64,000 nucleotides of DNA from Omphiscola glabra (Eukaryota > Mollusca > Gastropoda > Lymnaeidae). Each line of letters begins with the position of its first letter. Position 1 is the stretch's first letter. Made by a program: the position numbers and the translations under genes. The stretch lies in contig OZ024799.1 in assembly GCA_964017045.1 (NCBI GenBank), forward strand, positions 28,035,596 through 28,099,595, in the 5' to 3' direction. The notes below the pieces were generated by a model. It was not told where the DNA came from and made no database searches. It saw only the letters and a program-made list of their open reading frames with translations. This document shows positions 53,737 to 64,000 of this stretch, one piece after another.

Positions 53737-53921
53737 CAGTGGTGTAGCGAGCTTAACTCGCGCCCGGGGCACAATAACCTTTTAGCGCCCACCAATATCT
53801 TTTTAGCGCCCCCCTATTCGAAAACCATGCAATATTATAGTAAAATATACCATTTGGCGCCCCTTTGTGAGTAGCGCCCGGGGCATGATGCCCCCCTTGC
53901 CCCCATCTCACTACGCCACTG
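53737..53921. mobile_element. hAT MITE with perfect 8-bp target duplication, copy 3
   Basis: Ends CAGTGGTGTAGCGAGCTTAA and CTCACTACGCCACTG. Direct flanks GCTTGGTT at 53729-53736 and GCTTGGTT at 53922-53929. Nearly identical inside to copies at 19.6 and 20.1 kb. Confidence 0.92.
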
Positions 53922-53977
53922 GCTTGGTTTAGTTTTTAGCTAGTCGTGTTTCGTATCAATAAACTTGTGTACTGCTG

Positions 53978-54735
53978 CACCGTCTTGTCCAGGACACAAT
54001 CTCTCTACACCGTCTTGTCCAGGACACTATCTCTACACCGTCTTGTCCAGGACACTATCTCAACACCGTCTTGTCCAGGACACAATCTCTACAACATCTT
54101 GTCCAGGACACAATCTCTACACCGTCTTGTCCAGGACACTATCTCTCTACACCGTCTTGTCCAGGACACTATCTCTACACCGTCTTGTCCAGGACACAAT
54201 CTCTCTACACCGTCTTGTCCAGGACACTATCTCTACACCGTCTTGTCCAGGACACAATCTCTTTACACCGTCTTGTCCAGGACACAATCTCTTTACACCG
54301 TCTTGTCCAGGACACTATCTCTCTACACCGTCTTGTCCAGGACACTATCTCTACACCGTCTTGTCCAGGACACTATCTCTACACCGTCTTGTCCAGGACA
54401 CTATCTCTACACCGTCTTGTCCAGGACACTATCTCTACACCGTCTTGTCCATAACACAATCTCTCTACACCGTCTTGTCCAGGACACTATCTCTACACCG
54501 TCTTGTCCAGGACACAATCTCTTTACACCGTCTTGTCCAGGACACTATCTCTACACCGTCTTGTCCAGGACACTATCTCTACACCGTCTTGTCCAGGACA
54601 CTATCTCTACACCGTCTTGTCCAGGACACAATCTCTACACCGTCTTGTCCAGGACACTATCTCTGCACCGTCTTGTCCAGGACACTATCTCTACACCGTC
54701 TTGTCCAGGACACAATCTCTCTACACCGTTTTGTC
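53978..54735. repeat. 26/28-bp minisatellite, about 28 copies
   Basis: Unit ACACCGTCTTGTCCAGGACA plus CTATCT or CAATCTCT; units differ by 2 bp (CTCT or CT), so all + frames open in stretches up to 273 codons. Not coding. Confidence 0.97.
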
Positions 54736-54739
54736 GTGT

Positions 54740-55500
54740 TGATGTTGTTGTAAGCAGGGGGGCGTAATGGTATTGTCCTGTTAGCCAAAGCCGGCTAAAA
54801 TTGGGGCCACACTTAAATGATATTACTCGGGCCACCCCAGTAGGTGCTAATGGTATCGACGAAAATTAAAATTACTGGTGGCCAGCAAGAATTGAGATAA
54901 CTAAATATAATATAATATGGTATGATGTAAGAGATGAAAGGATATGATTTAAGATATAATAATAAAACAATATTATAAAATAATAAATAATATATATGTT
55001 TGTATGTTCGTGTGTCTGTTGTTATGTATGTTTGTAAATAGGTCCATCAATCACGAGAAAACCAAACAATGCGTCGCAAACACGTTTGACCTGGTCATTC
55101 CTCCTGACCTATAGTTGGTTCCTGTGAAGTTTGGTCATACGCTCCTTATCACAATAGCTATGTAATTAAAAAAAAAAAAAACAAACAAAACACAATTATA
55201 ATATAATGTAGAGTGTAGAGAGTCAAGAGTAATCAAATAAATTTTATTTTCATTCTAAATTGGTTGGTTCGACGTTCAAGTTCAGAACATTTTGGTGTAA
55301 GTCATTTTTAATAAGCCTTTATTAAGAATATTTCCACTTTCAAACATTTATAAAGGAATGTTTTCAACTCGCTTTTGTTTGGTGCACGTATTTTAAATAA
55401 GCTTTCAAAAAAATTGTACATCAGAATGTATCCCACAGTTCAGGGGCGTGCATAAAGGGTGCTTAGGAGTACCATAGGGGTTTTCAGTCATGAGTGTTCC
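54740..55500. other. No gene seen
   Basis: AT-rich sequence; possible eroded retroelement between 54990 and 55180 by style only. Confidence 0.35.
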
Positions 55501-55510
55501 TTTAGTAATC

Positions 55511-55866
55511 TTTTTTTTTTTTTTTTTGCTGGCATCCGTCCGTCACAAGGTGACGATGGTGTGGAATTCGCAGGACGAAATCCATAAGGTCTGGGATTAT
55601 TCTTCTAGGATTATAGGCTGGTTCCCAACAGCAAATCGCCTCTCTCCACGCCGCTGGATAGCCCCAAGGGAACATCATGTGGATGATACAGCTTGGCACC
55701 AGTGGCGTCGCAGGAGTTGCCGTAATGTTTCATTGTATCAATGTTATCCGCCTATCGGGACTCCGGGGTGCTGGTGGTGTTTTTGCTTGACTGGGCTTTG
55801 GTGGGGATTGAACTCCTCACCATCAGCTTGAGATTTGCTCAGTTTAGACCACTCGGCCACCCAACT
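55511..55866 (-). mobile_element. tRNA-derived SINE, full-length copy
   Basis: On the - strand: A box TGGCCGAGTGG (55859-55849), B box AGTTCAATCCC (about 55814-55804), a tRNA-unrelated body homologous to 25899-26174, a 3' tail CACCATCGTC..GACGGACGGATGCCAGC, then poly(A) (T17 at 55511-55527 on +). Both polymerase III boxes are intact. The + strand frame of 113 codons is incidental. Confidence 0.9.
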
Positions 55867-55994
55867 TTAAATAGCAGATGTGTCTGTGGAAGTGAGAATT
55901 GTAAATTTGTTGTGATTGAGCGCCAAATCGGCATTTAGTAAAGCTACGCGCATGAGTGTTTTTTTATGAGGATATATCGCAGTGTCTCAATTGC

Positions 55995-56708
55995 GTCCAT
56001 CATTAGTTACACACGGAACAATCATTAGTTACACACGGAACAATCATTAGTTACACACGGAACAATCATTAGTTACACACGGAACAATCATTAGTTACAC
56101 ACGGAACTATCATTAGTTACACACGGAACTATCATTAGTTACACACGGAACAATCATTAGTTACACACGGAACAATCATTAGTTACACACGGAACAATCA
56201 TTAGTTACACACGGAAAAATCATTAGTTACACACGGAACTATCATTAGTTACACACGGAACAATCATTAGCTACACACGGAACAATCATTAGTTACACAC
56301 GGAACAATCATTAGTTACACACGGAACAATCATTAGTTACACACGGAACTATCATTAGTTACACACGGAACAATCATTAGTTACACACGGAACAATCATT
56401 AGTTACACACGGAACAATCATTAGTTACACACGGAAAAATCATTAGTTACACACGGAACTATCATTAGTTACACACGGAACAATCATTAGCTACACACGG
56501 AACAATCATTAGTTACACACGGAACAATCATTAGTTACACACGGAAAAATCATTAGTTACACACGGAACTATCATTAGTTACACACGGAACAATCATTAG
56601 CTACACACGGAAAAATCATTAGTTACACACGGAACTATCATTAGTTACACACGGAACAATCATTAGCTACACACGGAACAATCATTAGTTACACATGGAA
56701 CAATCATT
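55995..56708. repeat. 22-bp minisatellite, 32 copies
   Basis: Unit AATCATTAGTTACACACGGA plus AC. Variants (GGAACT, GGAAAA, GCTACAC) recur in the same order 220 bp apart (for example GCTACAC at 56270 and 56490), so blocks of ten units were duplicated. Confidence 0.97.
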
Positions 56709-56709
56709 G

Positions 56710-57625
56710 CAGATTTCTAATTTTCAATTAAATTATTTACATGTTGCGCATTCAGTAAAGGCTTTTTAAACCCTGAACACAATTAGTTTGTCTAGATATT
56801 CTTTGACTTCAATAAGATATTGTGCACTACATATTAAATGTGACCTTTTTTTATGTTTCCTTTGTTCTTATAAGTCTCTAGGATTTTCTTAAAATGTTTC
56901 GAAATAAAATTAAAGTTCCAAACGTGTGTAGGGGGCTCTACAATGTATTTTCCTTATAACAGCCAATGCTATAAAAGAAAGCAACTATAATTGCTGCATC
57001 TAGACCAAACTTGATTAAATACATTTCATTATGGCTTTAAAAGATTGGTGGATCTCAAAAGAATAGTATTCGAATTTTTTGTAAAGCGGGGTCCTCTACC
57101 TAAGCCGATTTTAATGGGTCAATTTGTTAAAATAAAGTTCATTAGATCACCTAAAATACTCACTGCCGTAAAATATGAAAGATTAAGTTGTTTTTTTTTT
57201 TCGTATGTGTGGTATATAAATAAAAGTACAACTATTGTATAGATCTAGACCAAACTTGGTACAAAGGCCCTTAAAAATCTAAATTGAAAAACTGAAGAAT
57301 GTTGAACTCTTAATAAATTTTTCTAAAATGTATTTTACTTATAATGTCCTAAGCTATACACGAAGGCTTAGGTTACAATGCAAGCTTCTAGGTAAATTGT
57401 TGTATCCTATTCAAACTTGGTCAACATACGTTTGATTTTCAATTTTAAAATATCAATGGATTTCCAACTATAGTAATATCAACATCGTTTTGTGCTGAAA
57501 TGGTTCCCCTATTTCAGAGATAACTAAAATATCCTCTTTTGAATGAAGATCATTTTTCATTTTAATGATGAATGGCCAAAGCTTTGGTATTGATACATAA
57601 CCCTACGAAATAAGACATCGTCTAA
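56710..57625. other. No gene; diverged repeated motif
   Basis: A motif around AGACCAAACTTGNT recurs at about 57002, 57247 and 57412, suggesting an old, diverged tandem or retroelement region. No exon. Confidence 0.35.
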
Positions 57626-57880
57626 AACAGGGGTGGGCAAACTTGTGCAGCTGCGAGTCGAATTTAAGAGTTCACAGAGACACGGGAACCAGATCTAAGA
57701 GTTAACAGGGGCATGGGAGCCAGATTTAAGAGCTAACAGAGGCATGGGAGCCAGATCTAAGAGTTAACAGAGGTATGGGAGCCAGATCTAAGAGTTAACA
57801 GAGGCGTGGGAGCCAGATTTAAGAATTAAAAGAGACATGGGAGCCAGATTTAAGAATTAAAAGAGACATAGGAGCCATAA
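57626..57880. repeat. 31-bp array grown from a hAT-type end
   Basis: Begins CAGGGGTGGGCAAACTTGTG (hAT terminal style), and about 25 bp in, a unit of about 31 bp (GGAGCCAGATCTAAGAGTTA plus ACAGAGGCATG) repeats about seven times with divergence. Confidence 0.8.
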
Positions 57881-58039
57881 ATGGTGAAAGTGTGGGCGGA
57901 GGGTACCCGAATCATAGGAAATGTATTATTGTAAGATTCAAAAATTAATGTCAAACATCATGTGGACTTAATATTAATTTAATTAGTAAATCATCTTAAT
58001 TAAACAAAATACCATCCAAAAATAACACGCAACATTAGT

Positions 58040-58212
58040 ACCACAAGTCTCATTGTGACAAGTCTTATTGTGACAAGTCTTATTGTGACAAGTCTCATTG
58101 TGACAAGTCTAATTGTGACAAGTCTCATTGTGACAAGTCTCATTGTGACAAGTCTCATTTTGACAAGTCTTATTGTGACAAGTCTCATTGTGACAAGTCT
58201 CATTGTCTACAT
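58040..58212. repeat. 15-bp minisatellite, about 11 copies
   Basis: Unit GTGACAAGTCTCATT with TTATT and AATT variants. Confidence 0.95.
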
Positions 58213-58318
58213 GATTGCGCACCAGGAGCAGATTGCGCACCAGGAGCAGATTGCGCACCAGGAGCAGATTGCGCACCAGGAGCAGATTGCGCACCAGGAG
58301 CAGATTGCGCACCAGGCA
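58213..58318. repeat. 18-bp minisatellite, about 6 copies
   Basis: Unit GATTGCGCACCAGGAGCA. It starts where the 15-bp array ends: two unrelated arrays in direct contact. Confidence 0.95.
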
Positions 58319-58319
58319 T

Positions 58320-58915
58320 TAAGTTAATGGGAACCATCAAACTTTTGAAACTTTTACATAAGACCACAGGACACAACAGTTAGCAGATCCGTATGTAGAA
58401 TTTAAATTCATTCAATTCAGGTTAACTTACCTACAAGCAAATGACCAATTTGGGTCTTTTTTTTATAAAATAAAAAAAATGTCTTTGTGGTGCTCGCCAA
58501 ATTTGCTCCAAGCGGCGCCCATGACACGTGCCGTATCTTGCCGCGCCCTCGGTACGTCTCTGCAAGTTTTACATCCCATATTGTTATCATACCAATAGAA
58601 TTATTTTTAAAAAAAATTCCTTTCACGTTTAAAAATAACGTAATCGCTTGTATTTTTGGCATGAAACGTTCAACGTTTTTTTTTGTTGTTTTTTTAAAAT
58701 TCCCCTCGCATAAGCTCAAAATAATTTCGAGTCACCTTGACCTTCGACGCGCTGTTGTCTCGCTTTGGGTCAGAATGACCTTGATATAACACGAGCAGGG
58801 ATGGCGTGGTGTTTGGTGTAAGCTATTGGAAAATCGATAGTCACAGTATTCGACTCACGCTGATCTACTGGCTGTAAACTGTTAGTTTCTGTTCTAGTCC
58901 CGTCACATGGGTCGC
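58320..58915. other. No gene seen
   Basis: Open frames of about 100 codons on both strands lack recognised domains. Confidence 0.4.
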
Positions 58916-58917
58916 TG

Positions 58918-59240
58918 TCTATGTTACTACATGTACCGCTAGCTTCTGGCCTAGCACACTCACCCAGGCAGCTGTCTATGGCAGTGTTACTTCATGTACC
59001 GCTAGCTTCTGGCTTAGCACAGTCACCCAGGCAGCTGTCTATGGCAGTGTTACTTCATGTACCGCTAGCTTCTGGCCTAGCACAGTCACCCAGGCAGCTG
59101 TCTATGGCAGTGTAACTTCATGTACCGCTAGCTTCTGGCATAGCACACTCACCCAGGCAGCTGTCTATGGCAGTGTTACTACATGTACCGCTAGCTTCTG
59201 GCCTAGCACACTCACCCAGGCAGCTGTCTATGGCAGTGTC
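58918..59240. repeat. 63-bp minisatellite, about 5 copies
   Basis: Unit includes CAGCTGTCTATGGCAGTGTT, ACTTCATGTACCGCTAGCTT and CTGGCCTAGCACAGTCACCC. An odd copy 1 has TAC for TTC and lacks TGGCAG. Confidence 0.95.
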
Positions 59241-59539
59241 AAAACAAAAATGTCAGCGGAGCGATCCGCTAAAGGTGAACTAGTTAAAGATATAATTTCA
59301 ATAATCTATAAGTGGGATACCGGGGCCCGAAGAAATGTAAATAACCTGTCAGTGACTCTCAAAAGGTTGAGAAGAACTGGAACTAAAGATACTGTTTAAA
59401 AGTCCCTCTCACCTTCTAATAATAATATTACTTGTTCACTGTATATGTTCTGGCCGGCTTAAATGATAAAGTAAATAAATTAAGAACCAATATGGCCGGG
59501 CTTCTCTATATATAGCTTTTCTATATTCTGCGCCCCCTA

Positions 59540-59640
59540 CTAAGTCTCACACCCCTAATAAGTCTCGCACCCCTACTAAGTCTCGCACCCCACCCCTACT
59601 AAGTCTCACACCCCTACTAAGTCTCGCACCCCTACTAATT
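59540..59640. repeat. 18-bp tandem repeat, about 6 copies
   Basis: Unit CACCCCTACTAAGTCTCG with CTCA variant. A diverged echo of the unit reappears at 60960-61020. Confidence 0.9.
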
Positions 59641-59651
59641 TTTATGTGGAG

Positions 59652-60300
59652 CGCAGTGAACCTAGCCCTAGTCTGGTGTACTGGCAGTGAACCTAGCCCT
59701 AGTCTGGTGTACTGGCAGTGAGCCTAGCCCTAGTCTGGTGTACTGGCAGTGAGCCTAGCCCTAGTCTGGTGTACTGGCAGTGAACCTAGCCCTAGTCTGG
59801 TGTACTGGCAGTGAGCCTAGCCCTAGTCTGGTGTACTGGCAGTGAACCTAGCCCTAGTCTGGTGTACTGGCAGTGAGCCTAGCCCTAGTCTGGTGTACTG
59901 GCAGTGAGCCTAGCCCTAGTCTGGTGTACTGGCAGTGAGCCTAGCCCTAGTCTGGTGTACTGGCAGTGAGCCTAGCCCTAGTCTGGTGTACTGGCAGTGA
60001 GCCTAGCCCTAGTCTGGTGTACTGGCAGTGAACCTAGCCCTAGTCTGGTGTACTGGCAGTGAACCTAGCCCTAGTCTGGTGTACTGGCAGTGAACCTAGC
60101 CCTAGTCTGGTGTACTGGCAGTGAACCTAGCCCTAGTCTGGTGTACTGGCAGTGAACCTAGCCCTAGTCTGGTGTACTGGCAGTGAGCCTAGCCCTAGTC
60201 TGGTGTACTGGCAGTGAGCCTAGCCCTAGGCTGGGGTATTGGCAGTGAGCCTAGCCCTAAGCTGTGGTATTGCAGTGAGCCTAGCCCTAGGCTTGGGTAC
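59652..60300. repeat. 31-bp minisatellite derived from a retroelement tail, 21 copies
   Basis: Unit GTGAACCTAGCCCTAGTCTG plus GTGTACTGGCA (GTGAGCC variant). The last three units become GGCTGGGGTATTGGCA/GGCTTGGGTACTGCCCTAT and run into ATATAAAAAC and (AAT)n, the same ending as the retroelement tail at 52350-52420. Confidence 0.96.
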
Positions 60301-60331
60301 TGCCCTATATAAAAACACATATTAATAATAA

Positions 60332-60940
60332 TCGTGGACTACTTCCTAATAGACTGCTTCTTAATTGACTGCTTCCTAATCGGCGAATTTGGTATTGAGA
60401 TTTTATTAAAAATTTAATAATTGTAAATGTTTTAAAGAAAACATGGTTCAATAATGAGTTCAATAGTGTGCAAAAATATATATAATTCCCGATAACTACA
60501 CTAAATGATTTTTTTTTATATACAACGCAACTGAGTTTAACGCGTACTATTTTATTTTCAGAAAATGAAATCGTCTCTAATGGAAAAAATAGTAAAATCG
60601 GTGGAAAATACACTAAAGACTTTGGCCAAAATCAGAATGTATGTCTTCGGATGAGTATTTTTCCTTTCGTAAGATGATGAGTGTACCACACCTGGGGACA
60701 CCACGAGTTTAGTATAGTGTAAAGAATATTCGGGTTAAAAGTGGTTGGGACATTAGAATATTTAATATAGTTCATGGGCGTGAAATAAAAAGTGTGCAGT
60801 GACGTATCATGGGGGAAGGGGCGAGTCGAAAATAAGGGATTCTTAATTGTGCGCTACGTGAGTTCATGTTTTGTCAAGTAACTTTAGTAGATGGGAAGTT
60901 AACGCAATGCTGCCGCCAATGTTTGGCGGGTTATATCTAG
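60332..60940 (+). mobile_element. Non-autonomous Helitron with diagnostic ends
   Basis: The 3' end is the hairpin CCGCCAATGTTTGGCGG at 60913-60929, then GTTATAT and CTAG at 60937-60940, followed by host T. The 5' end begins TC after a host A at 60331. It sits inside an (AAT)n tract, so A^T insertion without duplication fits the Helitron rule. There is no ORF. Homologous to 12629-13092 and 2660-2905. Those copies share about 16 bp beyond TC, so the true 5' end could be slightly further out. Confidence 0.8.
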
Positions 60941-61244
60941 TAATAATAATATCATACTACGTCTCGCACACCATATACTAAGTAGTGCACACCCTGCTAA
61001 ATCTCACAACCCTACTAATTCTCTTCAAAGATGCAAACATGTCAATCACATCATCAAATTTCTAATTCTTCACATTACCACTGACAACATCGCAAGACTG
61101 GAAAGACTGTACCGTTTCACATTAAATCGCAAATACCTCTTTGATAAGTCTCATTTTTTGAAAAAAAACTCCTCTTACATAGATCATTGTTTAGGTACCA
61201 TCCCATACAAACGGTTATACCTTCGGCACGTGGAAATGAACAAT

Positions 61245-61245
61245 G

Positions 61246-61286
<41 letters not shown>
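61245..61286. repeat. (TA)n microsatellite
   Basis: About 20 uninterrupted TA copies. Confidence 0.95.
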
Positions 61287-61289
<3 letters not shown>

Positions 61290-61629
61290 TCTTATTTTTC
61301 TATACAAAATTCAGCCAAACTAGGTCATGCACTTAATTCTTCAGTTACATTTGGATAATGGATTTCATTACGTCATTAGAGGCGAGAAAATAGCTTCCGT
61401 TTATAACTGTAATTAATAACATTGCAGCCATGTGTTTACCCACTTACATGTCAAATAAGAAGTAAACTCTTTACCTGATATGAAAACGTTGGGGGATTTG
61501 GAATTGATTAATTTTTTAAAAATGTTTTTTCTTTTGCATTTGCGCTATGGATGACAAAATACAGTCACAATTTAAATACAAAAAGTTTTGTTTTTTTGCA
61601 GATCTGTTCGTGAACCACTAAAGACTTGT

Positions 61630-61847
61630 CCCAGCCCACGTATAAAGCGATGCTCAATAATATAGATTATGCCATTCGCACTCAAAACCTTCTTAAAGAT
61701 GGCGTGATTTACCCAGCAACTGACATGATTTCTGGCCCAGACAACGTGATCCACCAGCGGCGAGACTTGGTTCCCCGCCCCCCCTCCAAGGTTACAGTGA
61801 CACACAGCTCCCCCCTCCCCCCAATCCGACAGCCCGTGCACGTCTAA
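61630..61847 (+). CDS. Possible C-terminal exon of an unknown gene
   Basis: An open frame ends at TAA (61845-61847) and codes AMLNNIDYAIRTQNLLKDG, VIYPATDMISGPDNVIHQRR, DLVPRPPSKVTVTHSSPLPP and IRQPVHV. A good polypyrimidine-AG acceptor ends at 61601, but in this frame TGA at 61611 intervenes. The acceptor would need to be the weaker CCCAG at 61633, or there is an indel. The acceptor at 61601 in another phase gives only 20 residues. The final V-H-V would suit a class II PDZ ligand. Family not recognised. Confidence 0.25.
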
Positions 61848-62089
61848 TCAATGGAATCTCTCGTGCACAAGATGGCCACCTGCCCTTGGCTGATAGACGT
61901 GAGTTCATTCTTACCTGTGGAGTAACTCAAAGTCAGATTACACCCGGCGTGACAGTCAAAAGACGAGCTCGGGTCACGTGACGGATAAAATATACGTTGT
62001 TTTAGAAGTGCCCTTGATTTGAAACCAGACGGATTTGTCTACCGTGATCTCCAAAGACACACCCATTCCTTTGGATCACTCACTGATTA

Positions 62090-62240
62090 CGTTTACAATC
62101 AACTCTTATCACGTGTCTCAACCATCTGACCATGTCACTATCCATTCTGATGACGTATCTCAACCACATGACCACGTGGCTACCCCCCAACTGATCACGT
62201 GTCTCAACCTTCTGACCAAGTCACCATCTCGCGGGATCAC
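62090..62240. repeat. Degenerate ~43-bp repeat with CACGTG, 3 copies
   Basis: Units around TCACGTGTCTCAACC at about 62108, 62151 and 62194, each followed by a (T/C)CTGACCA/ATGACCA block. Two contain the E-box CACGTG. Confidence 0.55.
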
Positions 62241-64000
62241 GTTTCACCCAGCCCTACAAGAACATGTGTGACAAACCATGCCAAACAATTGTGACTGGTG
62301 TGTAGAATTAACGTCGCTATTATGTGAGACCCAGCCTCAACAAGATGTGTGCAAACCACGGCCCGAGGGCCAGATGCGACCCTCCACATATTGTTAGGAA
62401 TGTATGAACGTTAGCGAGATTCGTTTTATTTAGCTGACAATAATTACAAATACATCGAATATTCATTTCTCCTCATGGTATTTCTTATTATTGTTATCTT
62501 TGTTTGTTTATTTATTTGTTTGGTGACATGACAAATAATTGCCCGGATTTTTTAAAGAAAGTAGGTGACATATACGCAACGCATACAAATTATTTATACA
62601 GGATATTAAAATGAAAAACGCCAATATATTTACTTTGAAATAACAAGATGTTACTTTTAAAAAGCTTATTTTAAACAATACCTATCAATGCCGTGGATTG
62701 TTCAATATTCGCCACCCCCCCCCCCCTTTTCAACCTCGTTCCCTAGATCCAAGTCTTAAAATTTAAATAGCTTTCTTTATTTGCTTTCAAAAGAACCAAT
62801 GTTTTGTGACATGAAACAAAATTATGACTCGATAGCATTGAAATTAATTTGATATTCTATTTTAAACAAAGTTTTTAAATCATAAAAACAAGTGCATTCT
62901 TAATTGTAGCATGATCTAATTACCTATAATATTTTTATACTACTGTTTTGGTTTGTCACATAGCCAATAATATAATTAAACCTTAAAAGTTCATATTCAA
63001 ACTAATGACTTTTTCACCCATTTATTTTCACTATTCACGAAAATTGATTAAAATAACGATACATTTTTGTTGCTGTTGTTTGTCTACATATTCTTAAATT
63101 TATTTTTCCGCTCTATTTGCGATGTTATGCCTCAGACACACATTTCTATATTAAAATAAAAATTCACATACAATCAATGTCACACATTTTTCCTTTCACC
63201 AATTCTGTTGACAAGGAAAAAGTCAACAACATGCTTTAACAAAAGATATTTCTAACAGAAATGACATCGGAATGAAACATTCTAACCCCAATGACCAAAA
63301 ATATACAAAAAATATCTAATGATAGCCGAGTCAAAGATGACCAAGTTGATATATATAACTGATCAGATCAGAGCTATTTCAGATAAGATAATTAATTATT
63401 TTAATAAATCACCTTAAGATTTTTTTTTAAAAATTGAAAAAAACGTCAGACTGCAGAGAGTTAAAATTATTTTATTTTCAATACAGTTTTTAAAAATTAT
63501 GATAATGAATTTCGACAAAACTATGTTCAACATTTTAGTGCCTCTAACTCTAACCTCGTTTTGAAAGAAAGTCTTTAAAAAAAATGTTTTAAAAAAATAC
63601 TTTGTGATCTCTTGACAAGCAGTCACGTCCTTCAGGGGGAGAGAAGGAGTGAAAGATGATACTCTTCATTCACGCTTGCATTGACGCCCATTTTGAAGAG
63701 CCAGTTTGTTTGTTTGGTTTGTGAATCGGGAGGAAAAGTGGGTAGGGGAGCTGTTTTTTGTTGGGGGGGGGGGCGCGCTAAAGGTGATTAACCTAAGTAA
63801 GGTAACCCACATGAGAGGTCAAATAGTCGCAGACGACTATCAGCTGACCTCACCGTGATACAGTCATGGTGCTGACAACACACCTACACCCCTGACCCAT
63901 TAGTATCCACCCCCCCTCCCCCCCCCCCCACTTTTACCAGAACACCTGATATGAAAAGCCTGTTTTAGAGACTCCAACAAGTTCCTTCAGTACATTTGAT
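62241..64000. other. No gene seen
   Basis: AT-rich DNA with C runs at 62715 and 63910 and a G run at 63762. A hAT-like motif GTGCAAACCACGGCCCGAGG lies at 62350. No exon or intact element recognised. Confidence 0.4.

Noticed and set aside
53946..54767. 273- and 262-codon frames of TVLSRT repeats
   Set aside because: Translation of the 26/28-bp minisatellite; no start context, splice site or family.

Overview
The window is animal nuclear DNA: AT-rich, with intron-bearing genes using GT..AG splice sites, many transposon remnants and an exceptional load of tandem repeats. The two genes found are animal genes: a TIMMDC1-type mitochondrial protein and a subfamily-1 nuclear receptor. Together with the repeat style (GATA/TATC microsatellite, hAT MITEs, non-LTR elements, small Helitrons) this suggests an invertebrate, and I infer a mollusc, probably a gastropod. 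No species can be fixed from sequence alone.

Layout. (1) 1-5.8 kb: repeat-rich flank with a perfect 474-bp TATC tract, Helitron-like and LINE remnants and a long perfect hairpin. (2) 5.85-13.65 kb, + strand: a complete-looking six-exon gene for a TIMMDC1-like complex I assembly factor (253 aa predicted). Its introns hold a piggyBac-like fragment, a 24-copy 43-bp minisatellite, an ISXO2/Merlin-type transposase fragment and a Helitron-like element. (3) 13.7-28.3 kb: no host gene seen; minisatellites, hAT MITEs (several with perfect 8-bp target duplications), a hAT transposase remnant, a tRNA-derived SINE and a 1.1-kb 31-bp array. (4) 28.5-31.9 kb: a LINE on the - strand split by a 1.2-kb solo LTR with a 5-bp target duplication, the LINE itself flanked by a ~118-bp direct duplication. 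(5) 32-38.8 kb: further arrays and a ZBED/SCAND3-type hAT pseudogene. (6) 40.7-46.8 kb, - strand: nine exons (396 codons plus stop) giving the hinge and complete ligand-binding domain of an NR1-type nuclear receptor; its DNA-binding exons lie outside the window. (7) 46.8-64 kb: mostly repeats, including a broken hAT transposase (52.0-53.5 kb), a full-length SINE copy, a Helitron with diagnostic 3' hairpin and CTAG end, and more than ten minisatellites.

The two genes are not functionally linked in any way the sequence shows. The strongest general pattern is that many minisatellites start inside, or exactly at the edge of, transposable elements. Tandem arrays make up roughly 11 kb (about 17%) of the window by my count.
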